Source: Selaginella moellendorffii
Lineage: Eukaryota; Streptophyta; Lycopodiopsida; Selaginellales; Selaginellaceae
Direction: 5' to 3'
NCBI RefSeq assembly: GCF_000143415.4
Contig: NW_003314270.1
Span: 2,635,668-2,699,667 of the forward strand
DNA length: 64,000 nucleotides
Part shown: positions 37,100 to 47,978 of the stretch, one piece after another
Layout: each line of letters starts with the position of its first letter
How positions within the stretch are numbered: the first letter of the stretch is position 1
Program-made: the position numbers and the translations under genes
The notes under the pieces: model-generated
Database searches by the model: none
What the model was told of the DNA's origin: nothing
The model's input: the letters and a program-made list of their open reading frames with translations, nothing else

Positions 37100-38444
37100 C
37101 AAGTCCCCACCTCTCTCTCGATGACTCCTTTTTGAAACGGGGCATGGTCGTGTAAACAACTTAATCTGCCAGTTTATAATAATTGTCTAAATCTTCCCGA
37201 CGGGGTTGATTTCTTGCTCAGGGGCAGTTGGGCCTCTGGCCTTCTCCCTATATCCCTGCGGGTAGGGATGTATCATTCCTTTGTAAGCCGAGTGGTACTC
37301 GGAGCAGCAAGGGTGGCTAACTCTATTAGTCATTTCCTTGTCGGTGACGGCCAGAGGGTGTCTGAGTCTTAACATCTTTGGATGTAGAGGAGAGGTTGTT
37401 CCTTAACTCATTTAAGTCGGTGTATTTCCCATATAGTGTGCTTTCCATTAACTTTCGAAGTTGTTTCCTTGACGGTTTGCTAGACTCGAGTATGCATCGA
37501 CAAGGACGTCGATCTTCCCCAAGGGGGGGAGAGTGTCTCGAATGTGACTTCGGGTATCGAAAGATACTTGTCGACCAGTCCTTATGGGCATTCTTTCCTT
37601 ACTACCATGATGGCAGGAGGTCGATACTGCTAGTCCCTTTCATGGTCTCTACTCAAGCTAGTTGAGAAACTGGTCATTGCGTGTGCACTTGACCAAATGA
37701 GCATAAGGACGGAATTCCTACGTGCTATTTTTCAAGCATGCTTGACCTGGTTAGAGAAACTCATTCGTTGACTTGCACTTGCTAGTGTTGGGAACCCCTG
37801 CGATATTGAGACTAGTCCCTCAATATTCGCTAGATGATAACTTACCATGTCTACCAAATACCCTCGCTATCACGCCTTTTGTGTTGGTCTCATTTCGGTC
37901 CCAAATGCTATTTATGGAAAGTGTCTAGATTAGCTCATTTGGCATATCTACGGAATGTAGAGATTGGCCTGAACACAGTGGTGTTCATCCCGTGTCCAAA
38001 TTCGCAATCTAAGGACATTCCATATTTAGTAAGTTTCAGACTTGTCCCAGAGACTAACTCCTGGTACTAAGGGAGGCTTGGGGTGAAAGCCCAAAGCATG
38101 TGTCCCTCAAGGGAAGGGGGGGGGGGGGGGGGGGGTTCCAAATGTATAGTAGGGATAGTGGTTGGAATGTATGTCCGACCACCTAAGACATTAGTTTGGC
38201 TCCCCTTGGGCTGTGTTGCTCCTTGTTTTGCGTCCGGCTTGGGTCTAAGCCCAAGCTCCATGCTGCTCTAGTCGATGGGGTACCCTCCTCCTCGCGTTAG
38301 GCCACCGGTATACCAAAATTGTGCCGAACTCCATTTTGCGTGCAGGTGCTGAATATAGGGAGCTGGTGCTAGTGGGGTTGTACTGGACCCTCGTTTTGTA
38401 GTGCAACGGGCTTGGAGTTCGGCTCCAAATTCAGGTGCGCTACA
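37100..38444 (-). repeat. Dispersed repeat, inverted copy
   Basis: Segments 37190-37380 and 37780-38330 are reverse complements of about 7540-7700 and 13740-14240. A homopolymer run of about 22 G sits at 38115-38136, within the block shared with 6720-6740 and 13900. No gene. Confidence 0.65.
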
Positions 38445-38449
38445 AAAAT

Positions 38450-41090
38450 ACTCAACAAAAATACATAGATGTTCCTACTTTATGTTTATTTAGCTAAATA
38501 TAAATGTTAAACCCAATTTACTAACACTTGAAAAATAGGGCTAACAAAGGTAACCAACACTACCGACTTCCTACTATCATGGCAGTAAGGAGAGAGTGTT
38601 TGTAAGGATGGTTGATAAGTATTTTTCCATATTTGAAGTCATATTTGAGACAATCTCTCTTGATAAGATGATTGATCTTAGTTTTTTTTTTTATATACCT
38701 TTGGCTTTTTATCTTACTACATATTTTTTATGGTTTATTTAGGATTGGGTTTAAAGTATTAGTAGGATATTATTGATACTTACTTTAGCAACTTTAATTC
38801 TACTAAGGTTAGTTATGATATATTAGAATGCCATTTCCTTCAAGTAATATATTTGTGAGCATTTTGCTTATCCAGTCAATGATACTTTGTGTTCTTTGAG
38901 TTGTATTATGTAAGTTGTTTAACATGCTATCAATAATATTTGATAGTTAAGCTTTATTATTGGTCTAATAATACACTTGCTATTATATTTTATTAGATGG
39001 TTTTTAAATAATAATAATCTTAGTCCTTTACTAGTTTTTAAAATAATAACTTAATTAGAATACTCTTGTGTTCTAATTTAAGATTTATTCACTAATAATT
39101 CCATATCTCTAAGATATTTTGTTTATAACTTTAATATGGTCAATCATGTTGATTTTAATGTTTGGGCTAGTATAGGCAACCTGGCTTTAGCATTTTGTAT
39201 GTATGGTAAAATCCTTAGTCATAGAGTAGCTACTGGAAATTGGTCATATCAATTGCCTCTTTCTTAATGTTCCTAATTCTATTTAAAATGACATAATTAT
39301 ATAAACAATTCTAATTGTTTTTTTATAGTAGTCTATCTAAACTTTACTAATAGGTTTGGATTGTTTGCTTAGGAGGGTTAAAACCTTTAGTTTATATCTT
39401 TATGTCATCTACAAACAGGGGTATATCATATTTTGTAAATTATGTGACACCTAGAGTAACAAAGGTGGCTAACTTTGTTAGTTAATTCTTTGTTGATGAC
39501 TGTCAGAAGGTGTTTAAGTGGTAGCACATTTAGGTTAGATAAATGAGTTGCTCCATAACTCATTTCATTTGATACATTTCTCACAAAATATGAACACCAT
39601 AAACTTTTTATAAAGTTATTTTTTTTGGCAGTGGTTTAGACTAGAGTATGCATCAAAAAGGAGGGGAGTGTGTCATAAATGTAACTACAAGTATCAAAAG
39701 TTACATTTTAGTTAGTTTTTTAAGATATTTTCTTTTTACTACTACAATAGTAGGAGATTAGTATTGCAAGACCCTTTATTAGTCTCTGCAAGACCATTTT
39801 AAATTATATTAGTTATCCAAGTTGAGTAACTAATTAGCATATATGCACTTAGATTGAAAGGGCACTACTAAGTTGTCATTTAGTTAAGTATATTTGACAC
39901 AAATAATGATAAATTCATGTTGTTAAATTGCACTAGCTAATGTTGGGAACCCCCCACCCCCCTAATATTGAGTCTACTCCCTGTATGGTAATTTATTATG
40001 TCCTCCAAGATATCACTCTCTATGTTCTATATAGTCTCATTAGCTATTTATAGAAAGTGTCTAAATTTACAAATAAGGCCTATATACTCTAATACATACT
40101 TTTATATAGGGGGTAGGGGTATAGTAAGTGGGTAGGTTGGGTATAACCAACTAATATAAAGCATTGTTTAGCTCCCTACTAAATATGTCTATCTTTATTC
40201 TGTTGGCTTAGATCTAAACTTAAGTTCCTAGTGGAGTACTTATGTCTTTGCATTAGGCCATTAATATGTTAAAATTTATTTAACTTTATTTTGCATCATA
40301 CGCTTATCATTGAAATGTTAAATAGTCTAAAACTATTTTAATGTCACTCCATACTCTTGTCCCTTCACTCTTTGGCTATATACTTAAGAGTTTAATTTTG
40401 AGAAGTTTGGCTTCAAAACCCTGAAACTTAAGTTCTATTTCCATATGTCCAAAGGTTAAAGTTTCGCTTTGTAATTATTCTATAGTAAACCATTATAAGG
40501 TAAAAAATAAAACTCACATGTGTTATAAGTTTTATTATTGTCACATAAGAAGCACAAAGTGAATGAGATAGTGTTAGTTTATAAAACAAATAAGGAAAGA
40601 GTCATCTCTCCCGGATCTACGAGTGGAGCCTCTTCTCTTAACAATGAGCTATTAAAGAAGTTCATTACAATTCCTCAAGGATATAGTTAAGGAGGCTGAT
40701 TATGATCAGGGTATGTTTATGGTATCATCACGGTCAAAAAAACTCCAAATAACTGCTTCTTTAGAGTTGACAATACATGGAATAGAAAGGCATAAGGCAA
40801 GAAAAAGAAACTATCTGGTTGATAATAAACAAGAGAAACATCAAACCTTTGTCTATGTTTTCTAGTTTTAGTAGAAAGATCAAACAAATCATAATATTGT
40901 AGCTTTTAAGGATTTAGCACAAATAACAATCAGCTTATGTAAACGTGATAATTTCCTATTATATCAGTAATAAATTTTATCTCATGTGGTCGTAGGACAA
41001 GCTTTCTGATTGGGAAACAAGATTTCACCAGAGTCATTCTCCACCACACGCTTCTTCTCCTATTAAACTAGGCTGTGGCCTCGTTGCTGG
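38450..41090. repeat. A+T-shifted repeat copies up to the gene-rich region
   Basis: 39400-40300 is a diverged, A+T-rich version of 37240-38330, with landmarks GGTGGCTAACT and TGTTGGGAACCCC. No coding sequence is seen. 40400-41090 has no recognisable repeat and includes the promoter of the next gene. Confidence 0.5.
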
Positions 41091-41092
41091 AT

Positions 41093-41768
41093 ATGGCGTC
41101 CCCGCTTCAATGCGGCAAGACCGTCACAAGGCTGGGCAGCACCTTCGCCTCAGGCGACAGCCCAGTCTTTGGAGGTTCCCAAAGACTCAATGCCCTCAGA
41201 CAAAGTTCCTCCTCGTCCGCTTCCAGGGGATCCCAGCTCCACGTCTTTGCCATGGCTCCCAAGAACAAGGTACTCCATTCCAATTCTTCGGCCTTGAAAA
41301 TCTGATGGAACTTCGCCCCCATTGAAGGTGAACGCCTACGACGATGACTGGAGCAAGCAATGGTTTGGCGCGGGGATCTTCAACGAGGACGCGGAAAATG
41401 AGCCCGTTAACATCGTGAAGAAGCTGGAAAAGAAGAAGCTACTGAGCCAAGTGGAAAAGGCCGGCCTCTTGTCCAGAGCTGAGAGCGCCGGGATTAGCCT
41501 CTCCCAGATCGAGAAGCTGGGACTTCTCTCCAAAGCCGAGGATCTGGGCTTACTGAGCCTCGCGGAGAATTTTGCGTCTTCGTCCCCTGCTGCTCTGGCC
41601 TCCCTTTGCCTGCCTTTGCTCGTCGCTGCCATTGCCACGATCGTCTTCGTTCCCGATGATTCTACCGTGCTTGTAGTGACGCAGAATGTGGTAGCATCCT
41701 TCTTCGCAGTTGGAGCTGGAGGCCTGTTTGTAAGTTCGATCATACTGAGCGCTCTCCAAGAAGAATAA
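41093..41768 (+). CDS. RIQ-like thylakoid membrane protein (DUF1118)
   Basis: Two exons, 41093-41269 and 41328-41768 (58-nt intron), give 205 aa. The N-terminal 50 residues are Ser/Arg/Gly-rich with few acids, as in a chloroplast transit peptide. The mature part carries the conserved DUF1118 features: WFGAGIF after the processing region, a charged helix with three repeats of the K-x-GLLSxAE type (about residues 98-140), then two membrane helices (about 148-167 and 181-201). Arabidopsis RIQ1 and RIQ2 of this family sit in grana thylakoids, shape grana stacking and light-harvesting complex organisation, and affect induction of non-photochemical quenching. I chose the ATG at 41093; the in-frame GTG upstream is not a plausible start. 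Same role here is inference from family. Confidence 0.85.
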
Positions 41769-41936
41769 AAAGCTAATGATAATGAAAGAGAGTTCTCGTA
41801 AGCTTACCTCTGAGGTTGTAAAAGAGCTGGCTTCTTGTTACCTGGAAAAATCGCTAGTTAAAATTCATGTGAAATTCTAGTTGGAGTAGAAGGAATGTCT
41901 TACCTTTAGCTCATGTCACGACTGTTCTTAGCTTCT

Positions 41937-42419
41937 TCATGTTGGAAATGGCCCCAAATGGAGTCCTTCGAGAGTCACCTTCACGTAGATTGCAAGAATT
42001 AGCGTCGCGATGGTCCCCAGGACGGTGAGAATGACAGATATCACATTCTTCAGCCAGGACATGCTGGAGCTTCCCTTGCCCGCCGAGGAAGCGCTGGAAA
42101 GATTTTGACCTTCCACGGCCGTCTTATCGCTCCCAGCCGTCGACTCGCCGAAAGAAACCTCGCTCGTCAGGGAAGACACTTCGAGCTCCTTGAGCTGCTT
42201 CTCCACATCTCCGAGCCTGATCTCCGCGGCGCCTTCCTCCAGGATCGAGATCTGATCATCCTCGATCCCGGGAGCTTCCGGCTTCTTTGCACAGACCTCA
42301 TCGCCGTTGGTCGCATTCCTCCCCTTTCTCGGTACGGATTTCACAGAGAAATCGTGCGCCGGATTCGCCTTTGCTGGCGTCTTCTTAGCCCTGGAGATCG
42401 ATCTGCCGAAGGCCGCCAT
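41937..42419 (-). CDS. Small single-pass membrane protein, unknown family
   Basis: Intronless, 160 aa. The N-terminal 110 residues are hydrophilic: a basic stretch (residues 5-35, Lys/Arg-rich) is followed by an acidic segment with a short amphipathic helix (AAEIRLGDVEKQLKELEV). One strongly hydrophobic segment near the C-terminus (SWLKNVISVILTVLGTIATL onward, about residues 122-147) leaves a tail of about 13 residues, so the topology resembles a tail-anchored protein. No family recognised. It converges with the RIQ-like gene, their stop codons being 170 bp apart. The ATG is the first in frame and is preceded by a GCCCTAG element (42435-42441) seen upstream of several genes here. Confidence 0.65.
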   Translation of the reverse strand: MAAFGRSISRAKKTPAKANPAHDFSVKSVPRKGRNATNGDEVCAKKPEAPGIEDDQISILEEGAAEIRLGDVEKQLKELEVSSLTSEVSFGESTAGSDKTAVEGQNLSSASSAGKGSSSMSWLKNVISVILTVLGTIATLILAIYVKVTLEGLHLGPFPT

Positions 42420-42547
42420 CGCCCGGAAGAATAAAAGCCCTAGCTCTTCCCGCTCTAATTAATTTTAACAGTGAATGGATTAGATTAGTATACATTAACA
42501 AACTACTGTTAAACTAAACAAATGCCCAGAGTTAGGGCAAAAATGCT

Positions 42548-43747
42548 CTAGCAGCAAATAGGGCATCGAATAAGTCCGTTCTCGTTGCATTCAAGGCACT
42601 GGATCTTCTCTCCACTCCCATCCTCCGCCAAGATCTTGCAGCTACCGTTACAATCCAGGCACAGCATGAATCGAGCGCCGCCACAGCCATCGCAAGCTTT
42701 GCTGTGATCCTCTCGCCGAATCCCCTGGAGCAATCTCGCCAGCAGCCCCTTCTCGTGAGCCCTCGACACCTCCTCCAATCCGCCGATCAATCGCCCCCTC
42801 ACAAACAGCCTGGGAACCGCGCAGGATTGCGAGAGCTCCTTGAGCTCCTGCCGGAACGCCTGATGCATCGATAGATCCCTCTCGCCCACGCTCACGCCAT
42901 AGCTCCTGACGATCTCGAGCACCGTGCTACATTCCTCGTGTGTTCTTCGCACCCCTCGCAGGCTCGTGTAGTAGACCACGGCCTTGGATTCGCCAGCCGG
43001 AGGACAGAGGAGCTGGAAATCGCGAAGCTCCGCCGGATTCTCGTCTAGAGACCTCGGATCGTCTTTCGGATCGCAATCGAGAGGCCTCGCTGCTGAAAGA
43101 TCCCGCTGGCTATCATCCGATGGAGATTTCTTCGAGTTCCAGTCCTCCTCTGAGATTTGCTCGAAAGCCCTCTCGATGCTCTCCAGGAGATCCGGATCGA
43201 ACAGGCTCCGGCTCGTGCTGGTGCTGCTGGACGAGGTGGCTGTCTCCACGATCGAATTGCTAGCCTTGGACGAGAGGCATCGCATTTTCTTGCTTGAGCG
43301 TTGGTGGTGGTGCTGGCACTGCTGCCGCGGCTGCTCCTCGAGCTCCTGGTCGGATCTGTGAAGCTCGCGGACGATGTCGTATGTAGAGGTGGAGGAATTG
43401 CTGCTGGAGCCCCTTGGGTGATGCGAGGTCTGGCTGAGAGCATAGAAATCCTGCTGCTCCTGTTCCTGGCGATTATCATCGCCTTCCAGCCCCTTCATGA
43501 GCTCCACGGCATTGATCACCTCTGGGCGATCCTTCTTCTCCAGCTTGCCATCGCGATCAAGGACGCCATACGTACTGGATGTGAGCGCCACAAAGTGGCT
43601 CCGCTGGCGCTGCTGCTGGCGATCGTCAACGAGATCCTCATCCGCTGCGCGGGACCTCTTCCTCGATCTCTTGGGAGTGGCGCTGACGCCGGGATTATCC
43701 TCGCGCTCCGCCTGCAAATGCATCACTCGCGATGACGCGCACCCCAT
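42548..43747 (-). CDS. Glutaredoxin-like protein with C-terminal zinc-finger-like cysteines
   Basis: Intronless, 399 aa. I chose the ATG giving MGCASSRVM, 13 codons inside the longest frame, because MGCxxS is a typical N-myristoylation and palmitoylation start in this plant family. Residues 10-250 are low-complexity (Ser, Gln, Arg, His). Residues about 255-345 form a glutaredoxin-like fold (VVYYTSLRGVRRTHEEC to PRLFVRGRLIGGLEEV), where SLRG replaces the redox CxxC. Residues 352-399 hold four CxxC pairs (CDGC, CLDC, CLEC, CPIC), likely binding zinc. This matches the plant group that includes Arabidopsis At5g39865 and At3g28850. With no active-site cysteine pair, a thiol-oxidoreductase role is doubtful; a membrane-bound scaffold or metal-binding role is possible. 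Confidence 0.85.
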   Translation of the reverse strand: MGCASSRVMHLQAEREDNPGVSATPKRSRKRSRAADEDLVDDRQQQRQRSHFVALTSSTYGVLDRDGKLEKKDRPEVINAVELMKGLEGDDNRQEQEQQDFYALSQTSHHPRGSSSNSSTSTYDIVRELHRSDQELEEQPRQQCQHHHQRSSKKMRCLSSKASNSIVETATSSSSTSTSRSLFDPDLLESIERAFEQISEEDWNSKKSPSDDSQRDLSAARPLDCDPKDDPRSLDENPAELRDFQLLCPPAGESKAVVYYTSLRGVRRTHEECSTVLEIVRSYGVSVGERDLSMHQAFRQELKELSQSCAVPRLFVRGRLIGGLEEVSRAHEKGLLARLLQGIRREDHSKACDGCGGARFMLCLDCNGSCKILAEDGSGEKIQCLECNENGLIRCPICC

Positions 43748-44126
43748 GTCTATCCCGGATCGATAGAGTGGAAGCCCTAGCCACAAAGAAATAAAAAGAT
43801 TGTTACACGGGGCTTCTTAAGTATCTTCAGGGCATCTGGAGCAGCCATGGCAACCATCAATGGCTGTTTTTTTCATCCAAATAGAACACATTCCGTTTAA
43901 AACAGTCACTAGCCGTTAGAGATCAAAAAACTATTCTACGAAATTCAATCTTAAAGAATATGCTACGAATATTTTGCCCCAAGAATATTTCACGTGTATT
44001 TGTATCAGTCTTTTTAGTCACTTCGCTTTGTTTCCTTTTCCACAATGGAGAGTTAACATTCACAGCACGAGAGCATTCCTTCCTAGTCGAGCATACCTTT
44101 ACATGGACCGACGAAGAAGTTCTCGC

Positions 44127-45230
44127 TCACTCGGCACCAGCGCTTTGTTGGAGATTGTTCGCATCGTCCAGGTATGTCTCGGAGTACTCCGGGAAATCCT
44201 GGACACTAGCCTCGTAGTCCACCTTTGGGTACACTGCCTGCTGCTGCTCGCCACCGCTCTTCCTCGCTGGATCGTTCATCCGTGACCGCTTCGCTGGGGG
44301 TGGATTCCCAGTTTCTTTTATTTCTTCTGGGGCATCGGCCTTCTTGTCCGAGCCTTGAATGCCCCTCGTCTGGATCCTCAGCTGCTCGTTCAGCCTTTCG
44401 TGCTCCTCGATCAGTTTCTCGAGGTACTTGGTCTGCGTCTCCAGCCGTAACTGGAATTGTCGTTGGACCTGTAAGGCGACATGTTTCCTCTTTCTTTCAA
44501 AAGGAAACGAAAGCTTTTCTAACCTCCAGCTGGTCTTGCAGGCGTTTCTGGACTTCGACTTGTACCCGCACAGCTTCCGCAAGATCGAAGGCTCTGTAAG
44601 GCGATCAGGACAAGCTCAAAAACGGAGGAAAAAGAAAAATGAAAAACGTACGAGTCAATGTGGGGAACCATGTCGTCCATTTTCTTTTCATGGTCGCCTC
44701 CTGGAACAAAACGTCCACAATGTCAGAGAGCTAGAAAGTTTCTCGTTCATCATCACCTTCTATCATAGCGCCTGGAGTCGAGAGCCTAAACTTCTGTGAT
44801 CGACGACGGCGTTTAGCGACAGTAAAAAAATGATTTTATTTTCCAAACACTTGCCTGCAAATGGCTCTTCACGTGATAGACCGTCAGTCCTTTCACCTCC
44901 ATGTACCTCAAAACACCTTTGGGCGTTGCTCCTGTTCACACACACACCACAAACAAAAAGAAGAAAGCAGCAAAAGCTCAAGCTTGAATCGAAAGGAACA
45001 AGAAAAAAGGAAAGAGGGAGCGCTTTCTTACTGTCAGGACCACCAAGAGATTTCACAGCGTCCACGAAGCGATCGTGCAAGTCGGGCGTCCAGCGGAGGC
45101 GCTGCTTGACGGAGTTCCCAGCTCCAGAGATGCCGGGGCTGTTTGGACCACTGTCCTCGGAAACGATGTCGGGGGTCTCCTGCGTTGGCTGCAGCAAGCT
45201 CGCGGGCGAGAGCTTTTTGTCCTCGTACAT
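44127..45230 (-). CDS. MYB-CC (PHR1-like GARP) transcription factor
   Basis: Six coding exons on the minus strand: 45032-45230, 44855-44931, 44757-44793, 44652-44700, 44524-44593 and 44127-44468, giving 257 aa. Exon joins rebuild the GARP/MYB DNA-binding domain (about residues 42-98), from [18 protein letters not shown] through [15 protein letters not shown] to VYHVKSHLQ and KFRL. The MYB-CC coiled coil follows (residues about 122-165, [19 protein letters not shown] then [20 protein letters not shown]). PHR1-type factors bind P1BS (GNATATNC) as dimers and drive phosphate-starvation genes; other members have different roles, so the exact function is open. The second intron has a GC donor (GCAAGT). 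A TTAG acceptor directly before the ATG suggests a 5'UTR intron. The C-terminal tail is acidic. Confidence 0.9.
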
Positions 45231-45650
45231 TGTCTAACCAAGAAACGAAAGAACAAAAAAAAAAATTGAGAGAAAAAAAAAAATTTAGCCCCACGCACGG
45301 AGAAAACCCTCCCTCTCGTAACTAACAAAACTGAAAAGAAAGACGACGAGCGATCCGAGACGCCAAGAGGCTCGAATTCGCCAATTCGTGGCACGAATTA
45401 GGCCTAGAACACCACTGATTCTCGCGGCGGCGCGAGACACACAATTCAGGCGCTACGAATCTCACCATGGGTAGAGCGTTGAGCGCCCCGCTCCCGCTGT
45501 GCCAATCTTCCGCCAGCGATCGCCGCCGCGCAGCGCCTATGGCTGTTAGTGAATCTTGGGTCCGAGAATCTGTTCTATAAACCCTAACACAGGCACCACT
45601 CGAAGCTAATAGACGATCGCGGCCGTCGGATCTGTGGATCCGACGGCTGC
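45231..45650 (-). promoter_or_regulatory. Upstream region of the MYB-CC gene with telo-box
   Basis: AAACCCTAA (45579-45587) is a telo-box, common near start sites of plant growth genes. A probable 5'UTR intron ends at TTAG just before the ATG and contains pyrimidine tracts (45247-45285). The start of transcription was not fixed. Confidence 0.35.
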
Positions 45651-45950
45651 CGTGCTTCTTGTTCTAAATGGGATCCCTGCATTGAGCGCTGCTTTCAAGA
45701 ACCCTTGGCATATGCTGCTTTTTCAAAGTGTGGGCATATTCTTACGTTTGATTCATGCATATAGATTTACTGCGTAGGAACCAATTCATCAAATCCATGG
45801 CCGAAGCAGCAGCTATAAACCCGAGCTCGCGAAAGAAAGAAAAACTTGTAACTTGTTGGGGGAGTCTCTAGAATAATCCTAAAGTTCTAGCTAACAATCC
45901 GCGCTCGTCTTTGATCTTTTGTCATCAAAATCCTGGGCGAGGCGAGCGGG

Positions 45951-46868
45951 TCAACTCTCGGCTTTCGCAGCGTCTGGAAGCTCCTCCGGATCTGCAGACA
46001 GTAGAATCAGTTTTTCTTTTTCACGATCTTCCTGAAAGTACCAGCTGTTTTCTCCAGCGTCGTCGCTGTGTCGGTTTTTTTCGAGGCGTCCGGAAGAGTC
46101 TCTGGATCTAGCAAAACGATGAAATGAGGAAACCAGAGAGAAGACTACACTAGGAGCAAACAAACCTTCATCGTCGCTATCGGCTTCATTTCCACCCATG
46201 TCGAAGTTCTAAACACGGAAGCAAAAGAAACGTAAGATTCAAGACGAGCGAATGCGAGAAACAAGCATACCGAGAGATCACCAAGCCCGCCTAGTTCGAA
46301 ATCTTCCGCTATCCGAGAAGAAGTTAGATCAAGACTGGAAAGGACAGAAGAGAAAATGGACAAAAGATCACTCACCACCACCACCACCTCCAACCTCGTT
46401 CTCCTCATCTTCATCAACCCATTTGTTCCAGTCCACTTTCAAGTAAGGAGGAGCTCTTCCCTCACCTTTGATTAGCCTCGGCCACCACATCTTCTCTGCT
46501 TTCTCAATGACAACGAAAATCTGGCGCGCGCCAGTGCTAATCTTACTCGCCTGCAAGCGAAGAACACCCTATTGTTAATAACACAAGGAAGAGGAAGAAA
46601 ATGAGGGAAAGGAGAGCTCACCTCCACGTTAATTTCCTTGAACAGCTCCAGCTCGACTTCGTATTTCTCATCGCTAGCTCCAGCCGTCGCGGAGAACTTG
46701 AGCTTCCCTTGCGGCTCAATCTTCACAACCGGAGACTTGGCATCGGGCAGTTCAATGGTGAGAAACACGCGCTCTGAATGCTGCGCCCACACAATCTCTG
46801 GATGCCTGCTCACAAAACCATCAGATTTTCTCTCCACGCGCCACAGATTCGCAAAGAACAGACCTCAT
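45951..46868 (-). CDS. p23 co-chaperone (CS domain)
   Basis: Seven coding exons: 46864-46868, 46622-46805, 46376-46550, 46271-46308, 46166-46208, 46042-46107 and 45951-45991, giving 183 aa. The first exon holds only ATGAG and splices to give MRHPEIVWAQ, matching the MSRHPEVKW start of plant p23. The CS beta-sandwich spans residues about 3-105 and ends WPRLIKGEGRAPPYLKVDW and NKWVDEDEE. A Gly-rich linker and an acidic tail follow. p23 binds the ATP-bound N-terminal domain of HSP90 and stabilises its closed client-bound state in the cytosol. Exons 6 and 7 both start with the codons for DPE-LPDA-K and share phase, so they look duplicated. Exon 6 is 66 nt and could be skipped without a shift. Confidence 0.9.
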
Positions 46869-47008
46869 GGCGCTTCTCCGACGCACGAACAAACGACGAC
46901 CTAACTGAGAACCCTAGATACCTAGTAAAGAAGAAATCGTGAGCCGTTGGATCGGCACGAAGCTAGATAATCCAACAGTGTCAGATGCGGTACCGGGTTT
47001 ATTGGCGG

Positions 47009-47725
47009 TTAAAGCTTTCTTATTACATCATCTTCTTCGTGGCACCAAGAGTTATAGTCTTGGACGATTCCTTTGGATAGATCTCGCTCCAGGCTTGCCA
47101 GGATTGTCTCCATTGCCACATCGCCGGCGAGCTTCACTGCTTGATGCGGGAGGATCGACGGCAAGTCAATCGCCAGAGCCAGTGTTACAAATCCCTCAAA
47201 AGAATGTGGCTCTTCTCCTTCATCTGTCCTGGGAAGTAAAGCTCCATACCTTTGGCGCTGTTTTACTACGCGGAGCTGTCCTTGAAGCGAGAAGTTTATG
47301 TCGAGATCGGGGCCTCCATGGAACTTGACGCACAACTGTTGCGACTGGATCTTAAGAAGTTGCAAGGCTTCGTCAAAATCCACCCTGCGCGTTTCAATCA
47401 AGAGTTGAGAACCATGACTAGATCGCTGTGGAAAACAAAAACAGAGGAGAGCTTACTTGAAATCACAGACGGGTGTAGCTGACATAGAAAAAACTGAAAC
47501 AGTTATCAGCCGAGCTCGCCAGAGTGATCCTTCAATGTGCTGCGCACGAGCGGGCTCCTGGAATGTGATCCTTATAACACGATCCACCTGTTTGAGGTAC
47601 TCTTGCGGGGATTTTTCCCTCTTCTCGCACGGGAGAAACAATTTTTTGCTTCGTTGAAATCTCGCAAGATGGCTCTTCACGGGAAAGTGAGCCGCCGGGT
47701 TCCAGCCTTGGATACGAAGCGCCAT
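47009..47725 (-). CDS. DUF1997 family protein
   Basis: Two confident exons, 47457-47725 and 47009-47384, joined through AA|G (72-nt intron), give at least 214 aa. The core matches DUF1997, a family shared by cyanobacteria and plastid-bearing plants. It starts with EYLKQVDRVIRITF and RLITVSVFSMSATPVCDF, then an LQGQ-type strand, then VTLALAIDLPSILP and a C-terminal helix ending VQDYNSWC. The molecular role of the family is not established; a plastid location is typical. I started at the ATG at 47725 (MALRIQGWNP). The frame is open further upstream to 47887 without an ATG, and an upstream exon ATGAACAG (47923-47930) spliced at TTTAG could add about 55 residues, so the N-terminus is uncertain. 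Only 50-250 bp separate it from REV7. Confidence 0.75.
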
Positions 47726-47978
47726 TGCTTCAGCTTGTTCTTCGACTTCCTGGAAACAATTAAAAACATGCCAATCCAAAGTGCTCTTGCTGATCTGTTT
47801 ACCTTGCGTGTTGACAAGAAAGTCAAGGCACCATCCTAAGCAGCTGTTGTTTCTAAACACGCAGGATTTCCACAAACAACGTGCCAATTAAAACAGGAAC
47901 ACGAGACAAGGAGACTTCATACCTGTTCATGACTACAACGTGTCGCGAGTTAAAGGAGCTTGTGTAGAAGTATTCCCC

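Larger units (their letters stand above)
33733..38444. mobile_element. Composite 4.7-kb insertion bounded by AAAAT duplications
   Basis: The unit starts TGTAGCGCA at 33733 and ends TGCGCTACA at 38444, so its termini are 9-bp inverted repeats. AAAAT stands immediately outside at 33728-33732 and 38445-38449. The flanks continue into each other when compared with 14270-14340, where a related repeat is uninterrupted. Inside are a 162-bp TRIM-type LTR (33733-33894), a Gypsy pol (33895-36930) and a dispersed repeat (about 37100-38400). The two ends are not matching LTRs, so the history is nested or recombined. Confidence 0.6.

Noticed and set aside
41322..41327. Extending RIQ exon 2 upstream to a TTG start
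   Set aside because: These bases are the end of the intron; the spliced ATG at 41093 gives a transit peptide and full-length protein.
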